From contig NC_058198.1 of assembly GCF_907165205.1 (NCBI RefSeq), forward strand, positions 21,823,240 through 21,887,239: a DNA stretch of 64,000 nt, in the 5' to 3' direction. This DNA is from Coccinella septempunctata (lineage: Eukaryota > Arthropoda > Insecta > Coleoptera > Coccinellidae). The notes below the pieces were generated by a model. That model saw only the letters and a program-made list of their open reading frames with translations, did no database searches and was not told the DNA's origin. This document shows, piece by piece, positions 44,878 to 55,864 of this stretch. The first letter of the stretch is position 1, and the number at the start of each line of letters is the position of its first letter. The position numbers were made by a program, and so were the translations under genes.

Positions 44878-47765
44878 CAGGGTCTTCCACGAGGAACCTC
44901 ACCCATATTTATACGGGAAACTACTGAACGTATTTTCAGGAAATTCAGCACTTATAAGTATTTTTTTCAAGGCATGAGCACCTCCGGTTTTTCCGGAAAT
45001 GACGTCAACTTCCGTTTTTCAAATTAGAACACCATTTTTTTATTGCAGAAATAGATTCCTTAGAAAATTTCAAGTTATTTTGATGTAACATTTTTCAGTT
45101 TTGGTTGGAAAATTCTCTCTGAGCGGGAAAATTCGATAAAAAAATCGAAAATAGAGCTCCGCTGAAACAACAATAACTTCGAGGTTTTTGAATGGAAAAT
45201 TTTCATTTTTGGGATTTTTCAAGATGTAAGATTAATGTATCCACTTTAAAATTGGAAATCGCGATTCATGATACAGGGGGTGAAAAAATCGCTTTCAAAG
45301 TTAGGGATGACAAAATCGTGAAAAATCAATTTTTTCAAATTAGAACCCCATTTTTTTATGGCAGATACTGAATCTACGTTGAAAAATAATGTGAGTGTAT
45401 GCATCACACCCTTGCCCTAAAGTGGATATTTTCTGAGTTATTCACCAAAAACTGTTTTTCGTCTTGAATTTTCAGCTATTTCTTTTCCCTTCACGCCAAA
45501 AAGATGAAATTTGCGGGAACTGTTACTTAAACCATGTTTTAGATTTTACCACCCTAATATGCAAGAGAAAGAAGTTACAGGTTGTTCCTAAATAGATGGC
45601 GAATTTTGATTCGAATTTGTATAGGAAACCTCTTTATTTCAATTAATGGGCCATCGGTTTTCTCTCCAGTGATAAATAAATAATTCCTTATGAACCATAT
45701 GCAAAAACCATGTTTTACATTCTTTTTTTTTAATGATAGATATCATTAATTACATCTGCCAAATTCCTCTTTATTCAGTAGCATTTTGTGTTTACTATTA
45801 ATTTGGTGATAATTCGTATTTAGTTATGAAATCGATCACTATGCCTAATTTTACCAATGAAGATTATTTAAATCTCATTCTACTTCATGGAGAATGTAAT
45901 AAAGTTGTAGATAGAACGATTCGACTGTTCATTGAGAGGTTTCCTGACCGACCCAGACCAACGAGAGATACCATTAACAGAATCATGACAAACTTGAGAA
46001 ATGTCAGATCTTTCGTTAAGAAAACTATACACAGAGAAAAAAGTGTAGTAGAAAATGAGAACAACGAAATTACAGTTCTTGCATATTTTCATGTGAATCC
46101 TCAAAATTCTCTCAAAGATGCCGAGATTGATCTGGGATTATATCAATCGAGTGTTTGGAGAATATTGAAAAAACATAAAATGCACCCATATAAATTCAAT
46201 AGGGTACAGCATTTGAAGGAAACTGATTTCGTCAGGAGAACAGAGTTTTGCGAAGCTATGATAATTCGATTTCAAGAGAATGAAAACGTCTTGGACTGTA
46301 TAATTTGGACATATGAATCTAAATTCACAAAGAATGGTTCTTTCAATAGGCATAACAGTCATTATTGGGATGAAGAGAACAACCACCACTTCAGACAATG
46401 GAACTTTCAAGAGACCTGGAGTTTCAATGTTTTTTGCGCCATCAAAAATAATGCAATTCTCGATGTTCACATATATGATGGGACTTTAACTGGTAAGATA
46501 GAACACTACACATGTTTGCATTATTTAAAGAATGTTCTTCCTTAGGAGATAGATATTCTGACATATTGACTCAAATAATTGAGCCGCTAGTACAGAACCA
46601 TAATGACTTATGGTATCAACAAGATGGCGCGCCTCCACACAATTCACTCAATGTGTCAAATATCCTCTACAGGCTATTTGAAGATCGATGGTTGGCGAAC
46701 AATGGTCCACATCTTTGGCCACCACGTTCTCCCGATTTAACTCCTTTAGACTATTATGTTTGGGGTAGGATGAAAAATATTGTCTACTCAACTCCCCTGA
46801 CTGATAAAGAGGACTGCATAGAACGAGTCAGAAATGCGTTCAGGTTTGTTTAGATTTTTAGATTCATAGTTTTGAAACTCAATTTGGTTTTTAAACACTT
46901 TTGCAGATCTCTTCCTCCCGATGAAATAAGAAGAGCAACGCACGAAGCGTTCGTGAGACGTATAAATAAATGTCAAGTAATTAACGGTCAAAACTTTGAG
47001 CATCTTCTCTAGTTATAACTGCGAGAGTTTGCCATGGTTCTCCTAATAGTAACTTGAAGTCGGTTTCAAGAAGGGGTGAAAAATCTACAGCATGGTTCAA
47101 ATAACAGTTCCTGAAAATTTCATCTTTTTGGCCTGAAGGGAAAAGAAATAGCTGAAAATTCAAGACGAAAAACAGTTTTTTGTGAATAAGTCAGAAAATA
47201 TCCATTTTAGGGCAAGGGTGTGATGCATACACTCACATTATTTTTTAACGTAGATTCAATATCTGCCATAAAAAATGGGGTTCTAATTTGAAAAAATTGA
47301 TTTTCCACGATTTTGTCATCCCTAACTTTGAAAGCGATTTTTTCACCCCCTGTATCATGAATCGCGATTTCGATTTTCAAAGTGGATACATCAATCTTAC
47401 ATCTTGAAAAATCCCAAAAATGAAAATTTTCCATCCAAAAGTTATTCTTGTTTCAGCGGAGCTCTATTTTCGTTTTTGTTTTCGAATTTTCCCGCTCAGA
47501 GAGAATTTTCCAACCAAAACTGAAAAATGTTACATCAAAATAACTTGAAATTTTTTAAGGAATCTATTTCTGCAATAAAAAAATGGTGTTCTAATTTGAA
47601 AAACGGAAGTTGACGTCATTTCCGGAAAAACCGGAGGTGCTCATGCCTTGAAAATATTTTAGATTTCATCAGCATCGTGAAATACTTATAAGTGCTGAAT
47701 TTCATGAACATACGTTAAGTATTTTCCCGTATAAATATGGGTGAGGTTCCTCGTGAGAGACCCTG
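44878..47765 (+). mobile_element. Mariner-like transposon with ~650-bp TIRs
   Basis: TA duplications at 44876-44877 and 47766-47767. Ends CAGGGTCTTCCACGAGGAAC and CGTGAGAGACCCTG. The inverted repeats run about 44878-45540 and 47088-47765, far longer than classic mariner TIRs, with several percent divergence between arms and small indels. The transposase gene occupies the centre on the plus strand. Confidence 0.9.
45826..47012 (+). CDS. DD41D mariner-like transposase, three exons, first catalytic Asp lost
   Basis: Exons 45826-46492, 46546-46843 and 46907-47012 join to 1,071 bases (356 residues plus stop). Both introns have GT..AG ends (46493-46545, 53 bp; 46844-46906, 63 bp) and their removal keeps one frame across the TLTG/DRYSDIL and FR/SLPPDEI junctions. 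The start may be the second Met (PNFTNEDYL, 45841). N-terminal helix-turn-helix part, then the catalytic core. The first Asp position reads IIWTYESKFTKNG, with Tyr (codon 46312) where the family has Asp. The second Asp is in YQQDGAPPHN (46623) and the third in LTPLDYYVWG (46749), 41 residues apart. The protein is likely inactive in catalysis but otherwise complete. Confidence 0.8.
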
Positions 47766-47769
47766 TATA

Positions 47770-48212
47770 CGTAATACATGTATTATACGAAACCAGCTTA
47801 TCTTCGAAGGCAAAAGGCGAATCTCATTGATCAAATGAACCAGAGTCCGAAACAATACGCCGAGGCCCCCATCCCAACTACAAACATATAGGAAAACAGG
47901 AAAAAATCACGAGACAAACAAGAAAAAACCAGAGAAACCCTCGAAAACAAATCGAACGAGGAAAACGCAACTCCACTCAATTTCATCAGCGAGGAATTCA
48001 AAGGAATTTTCGAAAGCTTCGACCTCCATAAATTCTTGGAATCCATGTTGAAGAAACTTATGAAAAGCATCCATAACACCGAATCGAACTAAACGAAGAA
48101 TATTAAAAAAGCATATATTTGTAAGTATTCCATTTAATTGTTGTCTTTCATGAATATTATTAGATATTGTTATTTGTATATACAGTATCTTAATCTGACA
48201 CGATCCAGTATG
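47770..48212. other. No recognised gene between two TIR elements
   Basis: Includes an 82-codon minus-strand open stretch (47831-48079) without recognisable similarity. Confidence 0.4.
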
Positions 48213-48214
48213 TA

Positions 48215-49359
48215 CAGGGTGGGCAAATTTCGATGTTTTAGCACTACAACTTTTAAACCAGAGGAGATAGACAAAATCTGATACCCCATTCTCGTTCTCT
48301 TTTTCCGAGAAACTTACAGTAGTAGTAGTGATTTTTGGCCACTTTCTTTTGTTTTCGAGTTATAAGCAAAAATTGGAAAAGTGGCGATATCGAAATTAAT
48401 TTATATCTCCGCTAATACTGATGATAGAACTCTGAAATTGAAACATTATACAGGCACTTTTTTACGTAGAATCCAGTGGCGTGCTCGCCTTTTTAGTAGG
48501 ATCTTTAATTACGAAGCTATTACCCAAAGTTATGTTTTTTTAAATGAGAAGACTAGTTCTCTGTGCAATTTTTTGAAAGCTTAATTTTCACTGATTTCAA
48601 AAATATATAACATTATATGATTTGTATCAATATAAATAATAGAAAACGGTCAAAAACCCTTTTTCTCAATATTTCTATGGTTTCAACTTTTGACGAGCAC
48701 AGAAAAATAGAGTTTCCTATAACAAAAGCAGTATCCTTCCGGCAATGTCATTCTTTCTATGCTTTTCACCAATTTTCAAAAAATTTGAATCAAGATATAT
48801 TTCATAAATTTTCATAATAATGAAAGGATTTATAGAAGGAGACAGTGGTAATCATACGATGGTATATGTTTCTGTGCTCATCAAAAGTTGAAACCATAGA
48901 AATATTGAGAAAAAAGGTTTTTGACCATTTTCTATCATTTATATTGATACAAACCATATGATGTTATATATTTTTGAAATCAGTAAAAATTAAGCTTTCA
49001 AAAAATTGCACAGAAAACTAGTGTTCCCATTTAAAAAAACATAACTTTGAGTAATAGCTTCGTAATTGAAAATCCTACTAAAAAGGCGAGCACGCCACTG
49101 GATTCTACGTAAAAAAGTGCCTGTATAATGTTTCAATTTCAGAGCTCTATCACCAATATTAGCGGAGATATAAATTTATTTCGATATCGCCATGTTTCCA
49201 ATTTTTGCTTATATCTCGAAAACAAAACAAAGTGGCCAAAAATGACTAGTACTATTGTTAGTTTCTCAGAAAAAGAGAACGAGAATGGGGTATCAGATTT
49301 TGTCTATCTGCTCTGGTTTAAAAGCTGTAGTGCTAAAACATCGAAATTTGCCCACCCTG
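48215..49359. repeat. Long foldback element, ~490-bp arms
   Basis: TA at 48213-48214 and 49360-49361. Ends CAGGGTGGGCAAATTTCGAT and its complement. Arms 48215-48705 and 48869-49359 are inverted copies of about 491 bp with few differences, separated by a 163-bp unique loop. Short open stretches in the arms are by-products. The terminus resembles the mariner-type MITEs elsewhere in the window; no transposase inside. Confidence 0.9.
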
Positions 49360-49361
49360 TA

Positions 49362-49900
49362 CACCTGATGATTCCTTTTTACATCTTTGAAAACCTACAG
49401 ACGCTTTCCCCACCGCTGATAGCGCATATATCATAGAACCTTTTTTTCTTTCTACATCTTATCTTCAAAATCCACTAGGTCTCCACGACGCTTGAGTAAA
49501 TCCCGATTTAGCATCGCCAGCTCCCCAACTATCATTCCCCATGAGCTTTTGAGAATTCCATTAGAACTCCAATTGATGAACAATCGAAGTGGATCACGGT
49601 ACCTACCGAAATCTGCTGACTGGAAGGAACACGGTGCAACAATCGGGTACTTCGCGAATCCATTTGTGACCAAATAAGGAAATGCTATTTTTATTGTTAC
49701 GGTTCGATTTAGTATATAAGCATAGATTGTAATTAATAAATCATCATTCACTTATTGTCTGATCAATTTACCTCACCCGAAACTGTGGAGTTGAGACATC
49801 CCTTGAACGTTCCGAGTCTGGTCGTTCAGTTGCTTCAAGTGTTGTTTCAAACATAGAAGCAACACATAAAATCCGATGATGTTCTTCGCAAAGGAAGGTC
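49362..49900. other. No recognised gene
   Basis: A 99-codon minus-strand open stretch (49452-49751) and a 61-codon plus-strand stretch have no recognised family. Confidence 0.4.
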
Positions 49901-49929
49901 AGAGGTTTTGGGACATAACGATAGACACA

Positions 49930-51035
49930 AGGACGATATTTTCGATATGTCTCATGCAGAGGAGAATGAAGAATACATTCAATGTGTTGGTCAGCCTTTT
50001 CATGTGTATATTTAAAGCTCTGAATAGTTGGATAGTTTAATGAGAAAGGAAGGTGATTTAGAAAACCGACATTTGTAAAAAAAAAGAATATTTTATTATG
50101 CTTGAGTCATAATTACAACTTTCAACAGAAGAATTTGTCCAATACTAGAGTTGTACAGCTGTGATCATGACGCAACAGCAATTGGTGTTTGGTTAGCAGA
50201 ATTCAAGGCATTTGCCATACTAAAAAAGAATAAGTGGCCCATATTCAAAAGAGTTGTTACTTATTTTAGTTTCGCTTTGATCAACACGACTCTAATTTTT
50301 TGGAAACATCAAACATTAAAAGAATATCTGGATATATTGAGACACATAATCGTTCCCTTATAGCTGACCTCACATTAATAAATCTTTGTTGCTCTTATTT
50401 TTTCAAAATGGTAACCAAAGATTTTGATGAGTATGAGAAGAATGAGAGCAAGTGAAAATTTTTACGAGAAGTTATGGCTGCATGCATCAACATGAATAAC
50501 CTGACATTGATAGAAAAATGGTTTATTCATTTAGGTTTCATTTTACTTTGTAGAACGTAATGCAAATTGGTGACCGAAGCTTTGAAGAAACTGCTTGTAC
50601 TTTGACATCGTGTCGAAACCTCAGAAGAAGTGAATTATACAGCTGAAGGAATTCTAGAATTTGAATCCATAATACAGGATGAATCTTTATATGAGAGCAG
50701 CAAATTCTATCAGCATTTCAGTACCTACTATAAAGAATGAATTGCAGAATTTGATTGAGAAAGAGGATTCCTGCACTCAAAACAACCCCTTTTTCAATGA
50801 AATTATCTTCCAATTAATATTCAAGCAATATTTCAGTTTTTTGCCACTGTGAACAGGTTTGATCAATGGAAGTTCTGCTACGGTGCGATTCAGCAACGCC
50901 CCTGTGGAGAACTGGTTCTCAATGGTAAAGAATCTCATAATAAGTAACAATAATTTGCAGAGATGCAGTAGGATATTGCGAATGTTAAGAAAGAGAGTTT
51001 TAGCTTATCATAAAGAAATCAAATTGTCGATTCCA
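49930..51035 (+). pseudogene. Uncharacterised transposon-like gene, copy B
   Basis: Same block order as copy A: QPFHVYI (about 50000), YSCDHDATAIGVWLAEFKAF (50151-50215), KWPIFKRVVTYFSFALIN (about 50233-50285), FKMVTKDFDEYEKNE (about 50404-50450), then the terminal module (about 50835-51015) with a PL.TG remnant, RFSNAPVENWFSMVKN and LQRCSRILRM. GT/AG-like junctions separate some blocks, so part of the interruption may be introns, but internal stops also exist. The frame runs into the palindrome at 51034-51064. Confidence 0.5.
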
Positions 51036-51064
51036 AAAGAAAGATGTACTTCTAGTACATCTTT
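51034..51064. repeat. Perfect short palindrome at the junction of copy B and the P relic
   Basis: AGAAAGATGTACT and its exact complement are separated by 3-5 bases. The plus-strand gene and the minus-strand P transposase both read into it. It may be a fold-back left by a rearrangement. Confidence 0.7.
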
Positions 51065-52570
51065 CTTCTGGTGACACTCGTCACCATTTCACTTGCTTTA
51101 TGTAAATTTCCGTAAGTCTTTCTTCTTTGAAGGTCAGAAAGGGCTGCGCTGCCTTCTAATACAGAAGCACATTTTATGCATGTAATGCATTTGAGCACAC
51201 CCCTTACCACAAATCCAGAAATGTATCCCACAATATCTTCTACATACATTGTGAGATTCCATGCTGTACTATAATAATCATAATTTTCTACATCCTTTTT
51301 AGTCCTCTCCATGAAATTAAGAAAATCTTCATCTTCTTCCAAATTTCTCCCAGAGTCATTTGTTGTTATCCTTGAACCTGAGCCGCAAGTTAAAATTGTG
51401 ATCATTTCTAAATTCACATCGTTGCCACTGTCTGAAGCGACAATTTCACTGTGAACTAGAAGCCTTTTGTATGAGGCTTCGAATTGCCTTGCTGTGGGAT
51501 TGTTATTATACCCTCCCTTGCTTCTGATAGCACCAAAAAATAACTCAAGGTGATCTTGAGACAATTTATAAGTTAAAATGTATTTCAAATATCTTTTTTC
51601 GAAAACATATTCGAAATACATTTGTTTTAAACTCTCCATACATATTAATAGTCCCAAAAACCCGGTTTTTCTTTGGCTCTGCAGTATGGGAGTGTTATTT
51701 AATTTCAAACCAAAAAGGAAAATTTTCATTTTTTCAATGAATTCTAGGAAGAAATTTGCTGTTTCTGCAGAAAATGCTTTCTTGAAACAATATTTGGCAA
51801 ATTTATTCCTAGAATTCAGCATATTGAACATATTATTGAAATTCAGAATGAATTCTGAAGTTGCTTCGGATCCTTCAAATCCTGGGCACTTCATGTCTTC
51901 ACACAAAAACTTCAAAGCATCACTGACACTCTTACTCAATGGGCCATATGCATAAAGAAGTAGTAAATGCTTTCACTTCAGTTTATTGAAAAGAAATTAT
52001 ACATTTTATAAGCAACTGACAAAGATAGTATTATAGTAAAAGCAAATACTCTTCTTTATGCATACGACTCAATGTCTGGGTAGCCAAACGAACCTTCATT
52101 TTTTCCCTCGACCATTGAAGGTGTCTCAGTCTGAGTTTAGTTGCTGCATGTAGTCCTTCTTTATTCTGAATTTCAACTAATCGAGTTACAAAAATCCAAT
52201 CAATTCTTCTTTGTTCATCATCTGTTATGCCACTTTGTGAGGCAAAACAATTTCTCACAAGCTTTATCATGTGACAAGCATCCAAAAAAATGAAAATGTT
52301 CCTTTCTGAAATGGGGTCAGTGAAATGAGTTTTTAAATTACTATGATCATTAAAATTAACACCCAATTTCTCGGCCATTGAGATATTGGTTACAGTGCCA
52401 TCAAAAGTAAGAGAAGTGATAATAATTCCACTCTCATTAAGGAATTCCAAGCATTTTTTTACCAGCTCAGCTTTCTCACTTGCGGATAGGCCATTGACCA
52501 GGAAATATCCCACTGGAATCTTCCACGAGCTGACGGAAAACTAAACAAACCGGTGCAGTCCCTTCTATAG
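51052..52570 (-). pseudogene. P-element/THAP9-like transposase, truncated, with MITE insertion
   Basis: Minus strand, N-terminal part missing. The first block is SSWKIPVGYFLVNGL (about 52530-52490, after a shift), then IITSLTFDGT with a likely catalytic Asp, FLDACHMIKLVRN (second Asp-containing block), WSREKMKVRLATQTLS. A 125-bp MITE interrupts here. It resumes with SVSDALKFLCEDM, and the signature LSQDHLELFFGAIRSKGGYN is at about 51555-51500. Then CITCIKCASVL Cys pairs. It ends TAG near 51050. The THAP DNA-binding domain and both transposon termini are absent. Confidence 0.8.
51942..52066. mobile_element. hAT-type MITE in the P transposase
   Basis: ACTCAATG occurs at 51934-51941 and 52067-52074, an 8-bp target duplication typical of hAT elements. 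Short TIRs read ATATGCATAAAGAAG and CTTCTTTATGCATA. The 125-bp insert plus one duplication (133 bp) accounts for the frame change between the two halves of the transposase. Confidence 0.8.
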
Positions 52571-52599
52571 AAGGTATGAAATTATCCTTAATGAAATAA

Positions 52600-53701
52600 A
52601 GAAAAAAAGGAGTCTCTTCGAAAATAGTGAGGAAGAAAACATATTCAAATGAGGAATTTATTGACACCATTTTAAGAAAGTATATACCGTTCGCCCCTTT
52701 ATGGACAGGTATCTTATTAAAAAGTGATGTGATGAGATTGAGTAATTCTGTAATAGAAAATTATTTTGGCTATCTCAAATGTAACGTACTGGAAGGAAAC
52801 CGAAATTCAGAATGTTCCAGATTTATAAGGACCTATCAGAATGATATAAAAGCAGTGTGTAAAGAAGTTGAAATGGGGATAGGAAAATCTAACTAGACTG
52901 CAAGGAGGAAAAAAATGCTCGAAAACGACAAGGATGTGGACGAAATGAGCTAACAAGGAAACTGGTGTAAAAAACTAAAAAACAGAATTAAATCGCATTT
53001 CAGCGGAAATTATATTAAATAAATTAATTCCAAGAAATTATTACCAAAGAGGAAGTTACTTTTAGCTATTACTAAGAGGGATTCCAAGCTTTGGAGGGAA
53101 GAAAGGCCGAAAAAAATAACTGCATCTCATTTCTTCACAATAAGCAAATGTAAAGAGACAACGAAAGGCAATGTTTTCAAAATGATCACTAATCCACTTC
53201 ATATAAATACCCCAGATGTAAATCATGGAACAGCTAATGAAGAAATTGCAAGAGCAAGATACTGCAAAATGTGCAATGTTGAATGTCAGAGAAGTGGATT
53301 AGTGATTGATCGAACTGATCCTTTTTCAGCCAGTTCCCCTGATGGTTTAATAGATGACATTGGCATGATCGAAATTAAATACCCCTATACAATAAGAAAA
53401 GAAGATCCTAATATGGCACACCTAGAATTTCTCATTTCTCAACGAATCCAACGAATTTCGACAAAATTCGCAATACTTTTATCAAATTCAAGGTTTGTTG
53501 AATGTATCGAAAAGGCAATGGTGTGATCTCGTGATTTTCACATTCAAAGGTGTGAAAATTATAAATGTGAAAATTATAAGAGTGAAAAAGAATCCATCAT
53601 TTTGGCAGAAAATTATGCTACAAAAATTGAAATCCTTTTACTATTTCGATTTCTTGCCGAGAAAATGTCAAAAACCTATTAATAATTTCGAATCTTCCTA
53701 A
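52600..53701 (+). pseudogene. Uncharacterised transposon-like gene, copy C, with YqaJ-like nuclease domain
   Basis: Terminal module: KYIPFAPLWTGILLKSDVMR, NSVIENYFGYLKCNV, ECSRFIRTYQNDIKAVCKEV (52672-52890). This is homologous to the modules of copies A and B but more diverged. Downstream 53060-53701 encodes a YqaJ/lambda-exonuclease-like domain: WREERPKKITASHFF, HGTANEEIARARY, DPFSASSPDGLIDD, IEIKYPYTIR (the D..E-x-K nuclease pattern). After a frameshift near 53400-53500 come WCDLVIFTFKG and FWQKIMLQKLKSFYYFDFLP. Stops between the module and the YqaJ part show decay. The P relic ends just upstream. Confidence 0.6.
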
Positions 53702-53869
53702 CGGACTAGTAAAGGATATAAATTTTCATCAAAATATACCCGATCGTTAGGATGTTGGGGATAAAAAAGAAAACCATTGGAACGGAATTACGTAGTCGCA
53801 CGTTATGATAATATTTGCTGCCCTGTGCCAGAAATTGAAAGAAGCCATTACCTATCCTCGATTGCGGAA

Positions 53870-54450
53870 ATTATTTAACGAGTTTCATCATAGATAATTG
53901 CCTATGCCTTATTGATAAGACCGATAAATATCAAAAATTCTCGGCGCAGTTGGCACGTTCAATATTTTCTACTGCCACTCTTCATGAACAAAATTTCGTT
54001 ATGGAAAAAGAAACATCGCATTGCAATAAATGAGAACAACAGTCATTTCTTTTTGGTAATACTTGACGTTGAAGCAAAAGACTTTCTTTTTCTGGATCCT
54101 TTACAACGCTCAGACATTTGAATGTAACGTGCGGAATGGAATTTTGAACGTCGATATGTCGTGTCTAAACATTATTCTTAGCTTGTGCTATACTATTTTC
54201 CAGATGAACTCTCAATTTAGCATTTTTGATTGTTGTTGAATTAAGGTTATCAGCCAATTATAAAGATGGTTTTTACGGATGTGGGAAAATCTTTTTCTAT
54301 TGAATCCTACTTCAAAATTGAGGAGAAAATAGATGGAGAATAGAAATATTCTGTTCCGGCTACTTCATATCCCAATGTTCTGTAGATAATTATCAATTTT
54401 TCGTAGTACTGTTTTGCGATGTGTTGACGAAACAAGTATGTTCATACAAA
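53870..54450 (+). pseudogene. Ulp1-like (C48) cysteine protease remnant
   Basis: About 53890-53985 reads DNCLCLIDKTDKYQKFSAQL; in the next frame about 54020-54121 reads INENNSHFFLVILDVEAKDF and LFLDPLQ. This is the His (usually HW) and Asp/DP context of Ulp1 proteases. The Cys-containing end may be near 54380-54430. Frame changes show decay. Its position just beyond the YqaJ part suggests both belong to one transposon. Confidence 0.4.
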
Positions 54451-54654
54451 AAAGGAAGTGGTCGACCTATGAAAACAACTCCAGAGTTCAGCAATAATGA
54501 AAATATTATGACAGAAGCTCCACAAACCTCTGTTCGGGTTTTATCTCATCCGTATAAGGAGAAAAGAAGGACACACTACCAGAAAGTGGGGTGTTGCCGG
54601 AACATTTGAACGCAAAGTTAAAAATATAACAATAGTTTTCACTTTCGTCGAAAA

Positions 54655-54930
54655 GAACGAACGTCTTTTTTCAATTTTACCAGGATACTATTGTAGCCAA
54701 TGGCGAGACTTTTCGAAAAATTTTTCATGTAGAAATTCATAGAAGAGATGATTGACCTCGGAAAGTTGATAACATGAATGAATATTTCTTTATTTTTTTT
54801 TTCCGATTGACGAATATAAAATTTCTGACTTTTCGAGGTGACGAACTGATTGAATTGAATTTTAATGGAAACCCCATATAAAATAGTGGTTTCCGACGAA
54901 AGATAACAATTTTCTCTTTTCGAACTGACC
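54655..54930 (-). repeat. Dispersed repeat, minus-strand copy
   Basis: The reverse complement matches 15040-15303 across the full length (GGTCAGTTCGAAAAGAG.., ATTCAATTCAATCAGT.., CGCCATTGGCTACAAT). Type unknown. Confidence 0.7.
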
Positions 54931-54934
54931 ATTA

Positions 54935-55284
54935 CAACGGTGTAGACTTAATTGTAATCGAGGATACTATTCTGGGAAATTTCCTGTTTGCTTCCCAAAC
55001 TCTGAATAAATAAAAAAAAATAAAAATCAATCAATTAACATCAAATGCTTCGCATATTTTCAATTTTAGGGAATTCAGAGAAGAGCTTCAGCAAAATGGG
55101 TAAATCTGAGGAAATATTTAACTCGTCACATTCGTCAACAAAAATTTCGACTTCTGAATCATCTCCTCGGCTTTTGAAAAATCTCTCTCATTTTTAGTTG
55201 ATACCGAATAGAAACAGATTTAGGTGTGTTAACACGGCAGGTGCTTAATTTTCGATTGACTATGCTTTGTCTCATATCTCATAG
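54935..55284. other. No recognised feature
   Basis: AT-rich, no supported gene. Confidence 0.4.
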
Positions 55285-55287
55285 ATA

Positions 55288-55860
55288 ATGCGGAGCATGT
55301 CCGGAGAAAAAGACCACCGAATGGACTACGGTGGCGTAGAAGTATTAGATTTCGAGAACAACACAAGAAAGAGATGTTTTCTTGAAATGTTCCACATCAA
55401 GAGCCACAACAACTCTATGAACTATAGAAGGGACATCGAGGGTATAAGCAATATATACTCGTACCTGATCAGTTTGAAGGAACCTCATCGCCCCCTAACC
55501 ATGAGTTCTATGCTTCTTGGTGCTGACGCGGTGACTTGAACCGTTCTCTGTGGCCTAACCTAGTTCCCGATTTTATGGCGTTCTGGAATTTTCCGCATGT
55601 GCTGCCGCTTCAACCCAGACGAACTACAATTTTAAGCAGCCTTGTACCCAATTCTAACTGTTTTGTATTTGTTACTAGTTGCATGTTGCCTGTTCACACT
55701 CATGCCGCATTTTCAAATTGTTCAAGATTGTTGCTCTTTGTGTTTCGGTATGTATCATGTGAGTTTTCGTGTGTACTTATTCTAATGTAAATTTATTTTA
55801 GAGTCCTGAAGAAGACCCTAATCAGGGTGGAAACGTTGACTTAAGATGAAATAAATAAGA
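55288..55860 (+). mobile_element. Penelope-like element 3' fragment
   Basis: An 83-codon stretch (55288-55539) reads HRMDYGGVEVLDFENNTRKR, CFLEMFHIKS, NYRRDIEGISNIYSYLI. This matches the C-terminal GIY-YIG endonuclease pattern of Penelope-like retroelements (ILD.E..Y..R..LE..HI...NR..D...LS..Y). The RT and the N-terminal GIY-YIG half are missing. A 3' region follows with a hammerhead-like core at 55806-55833. Confidence 0.55.
55806..55833 (+). ncRNA. Hammerhead-ribozyme-like core (degenerate)
   Basis: CTGAAGA (CUGANGA), a stem ACCCT-AATC-AGGGT, then GAAA followed by CGTTGAC. The order matches a hammerhead core, which Penelope-like elements are known to carry. Pairing next to the core is imperfect and the cleavage-site strand was not placed, so activity is doubtful. 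Confidence 0.35.
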
Positions 55861-55864
55861 GAGA

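Noticed and set aside
46493..46545. Frameshift in the mariner-like transposase
   Set aside because: GT..AG ends and exact restoration of frame and motifs fit a 53-bp intron better than a frameshift.
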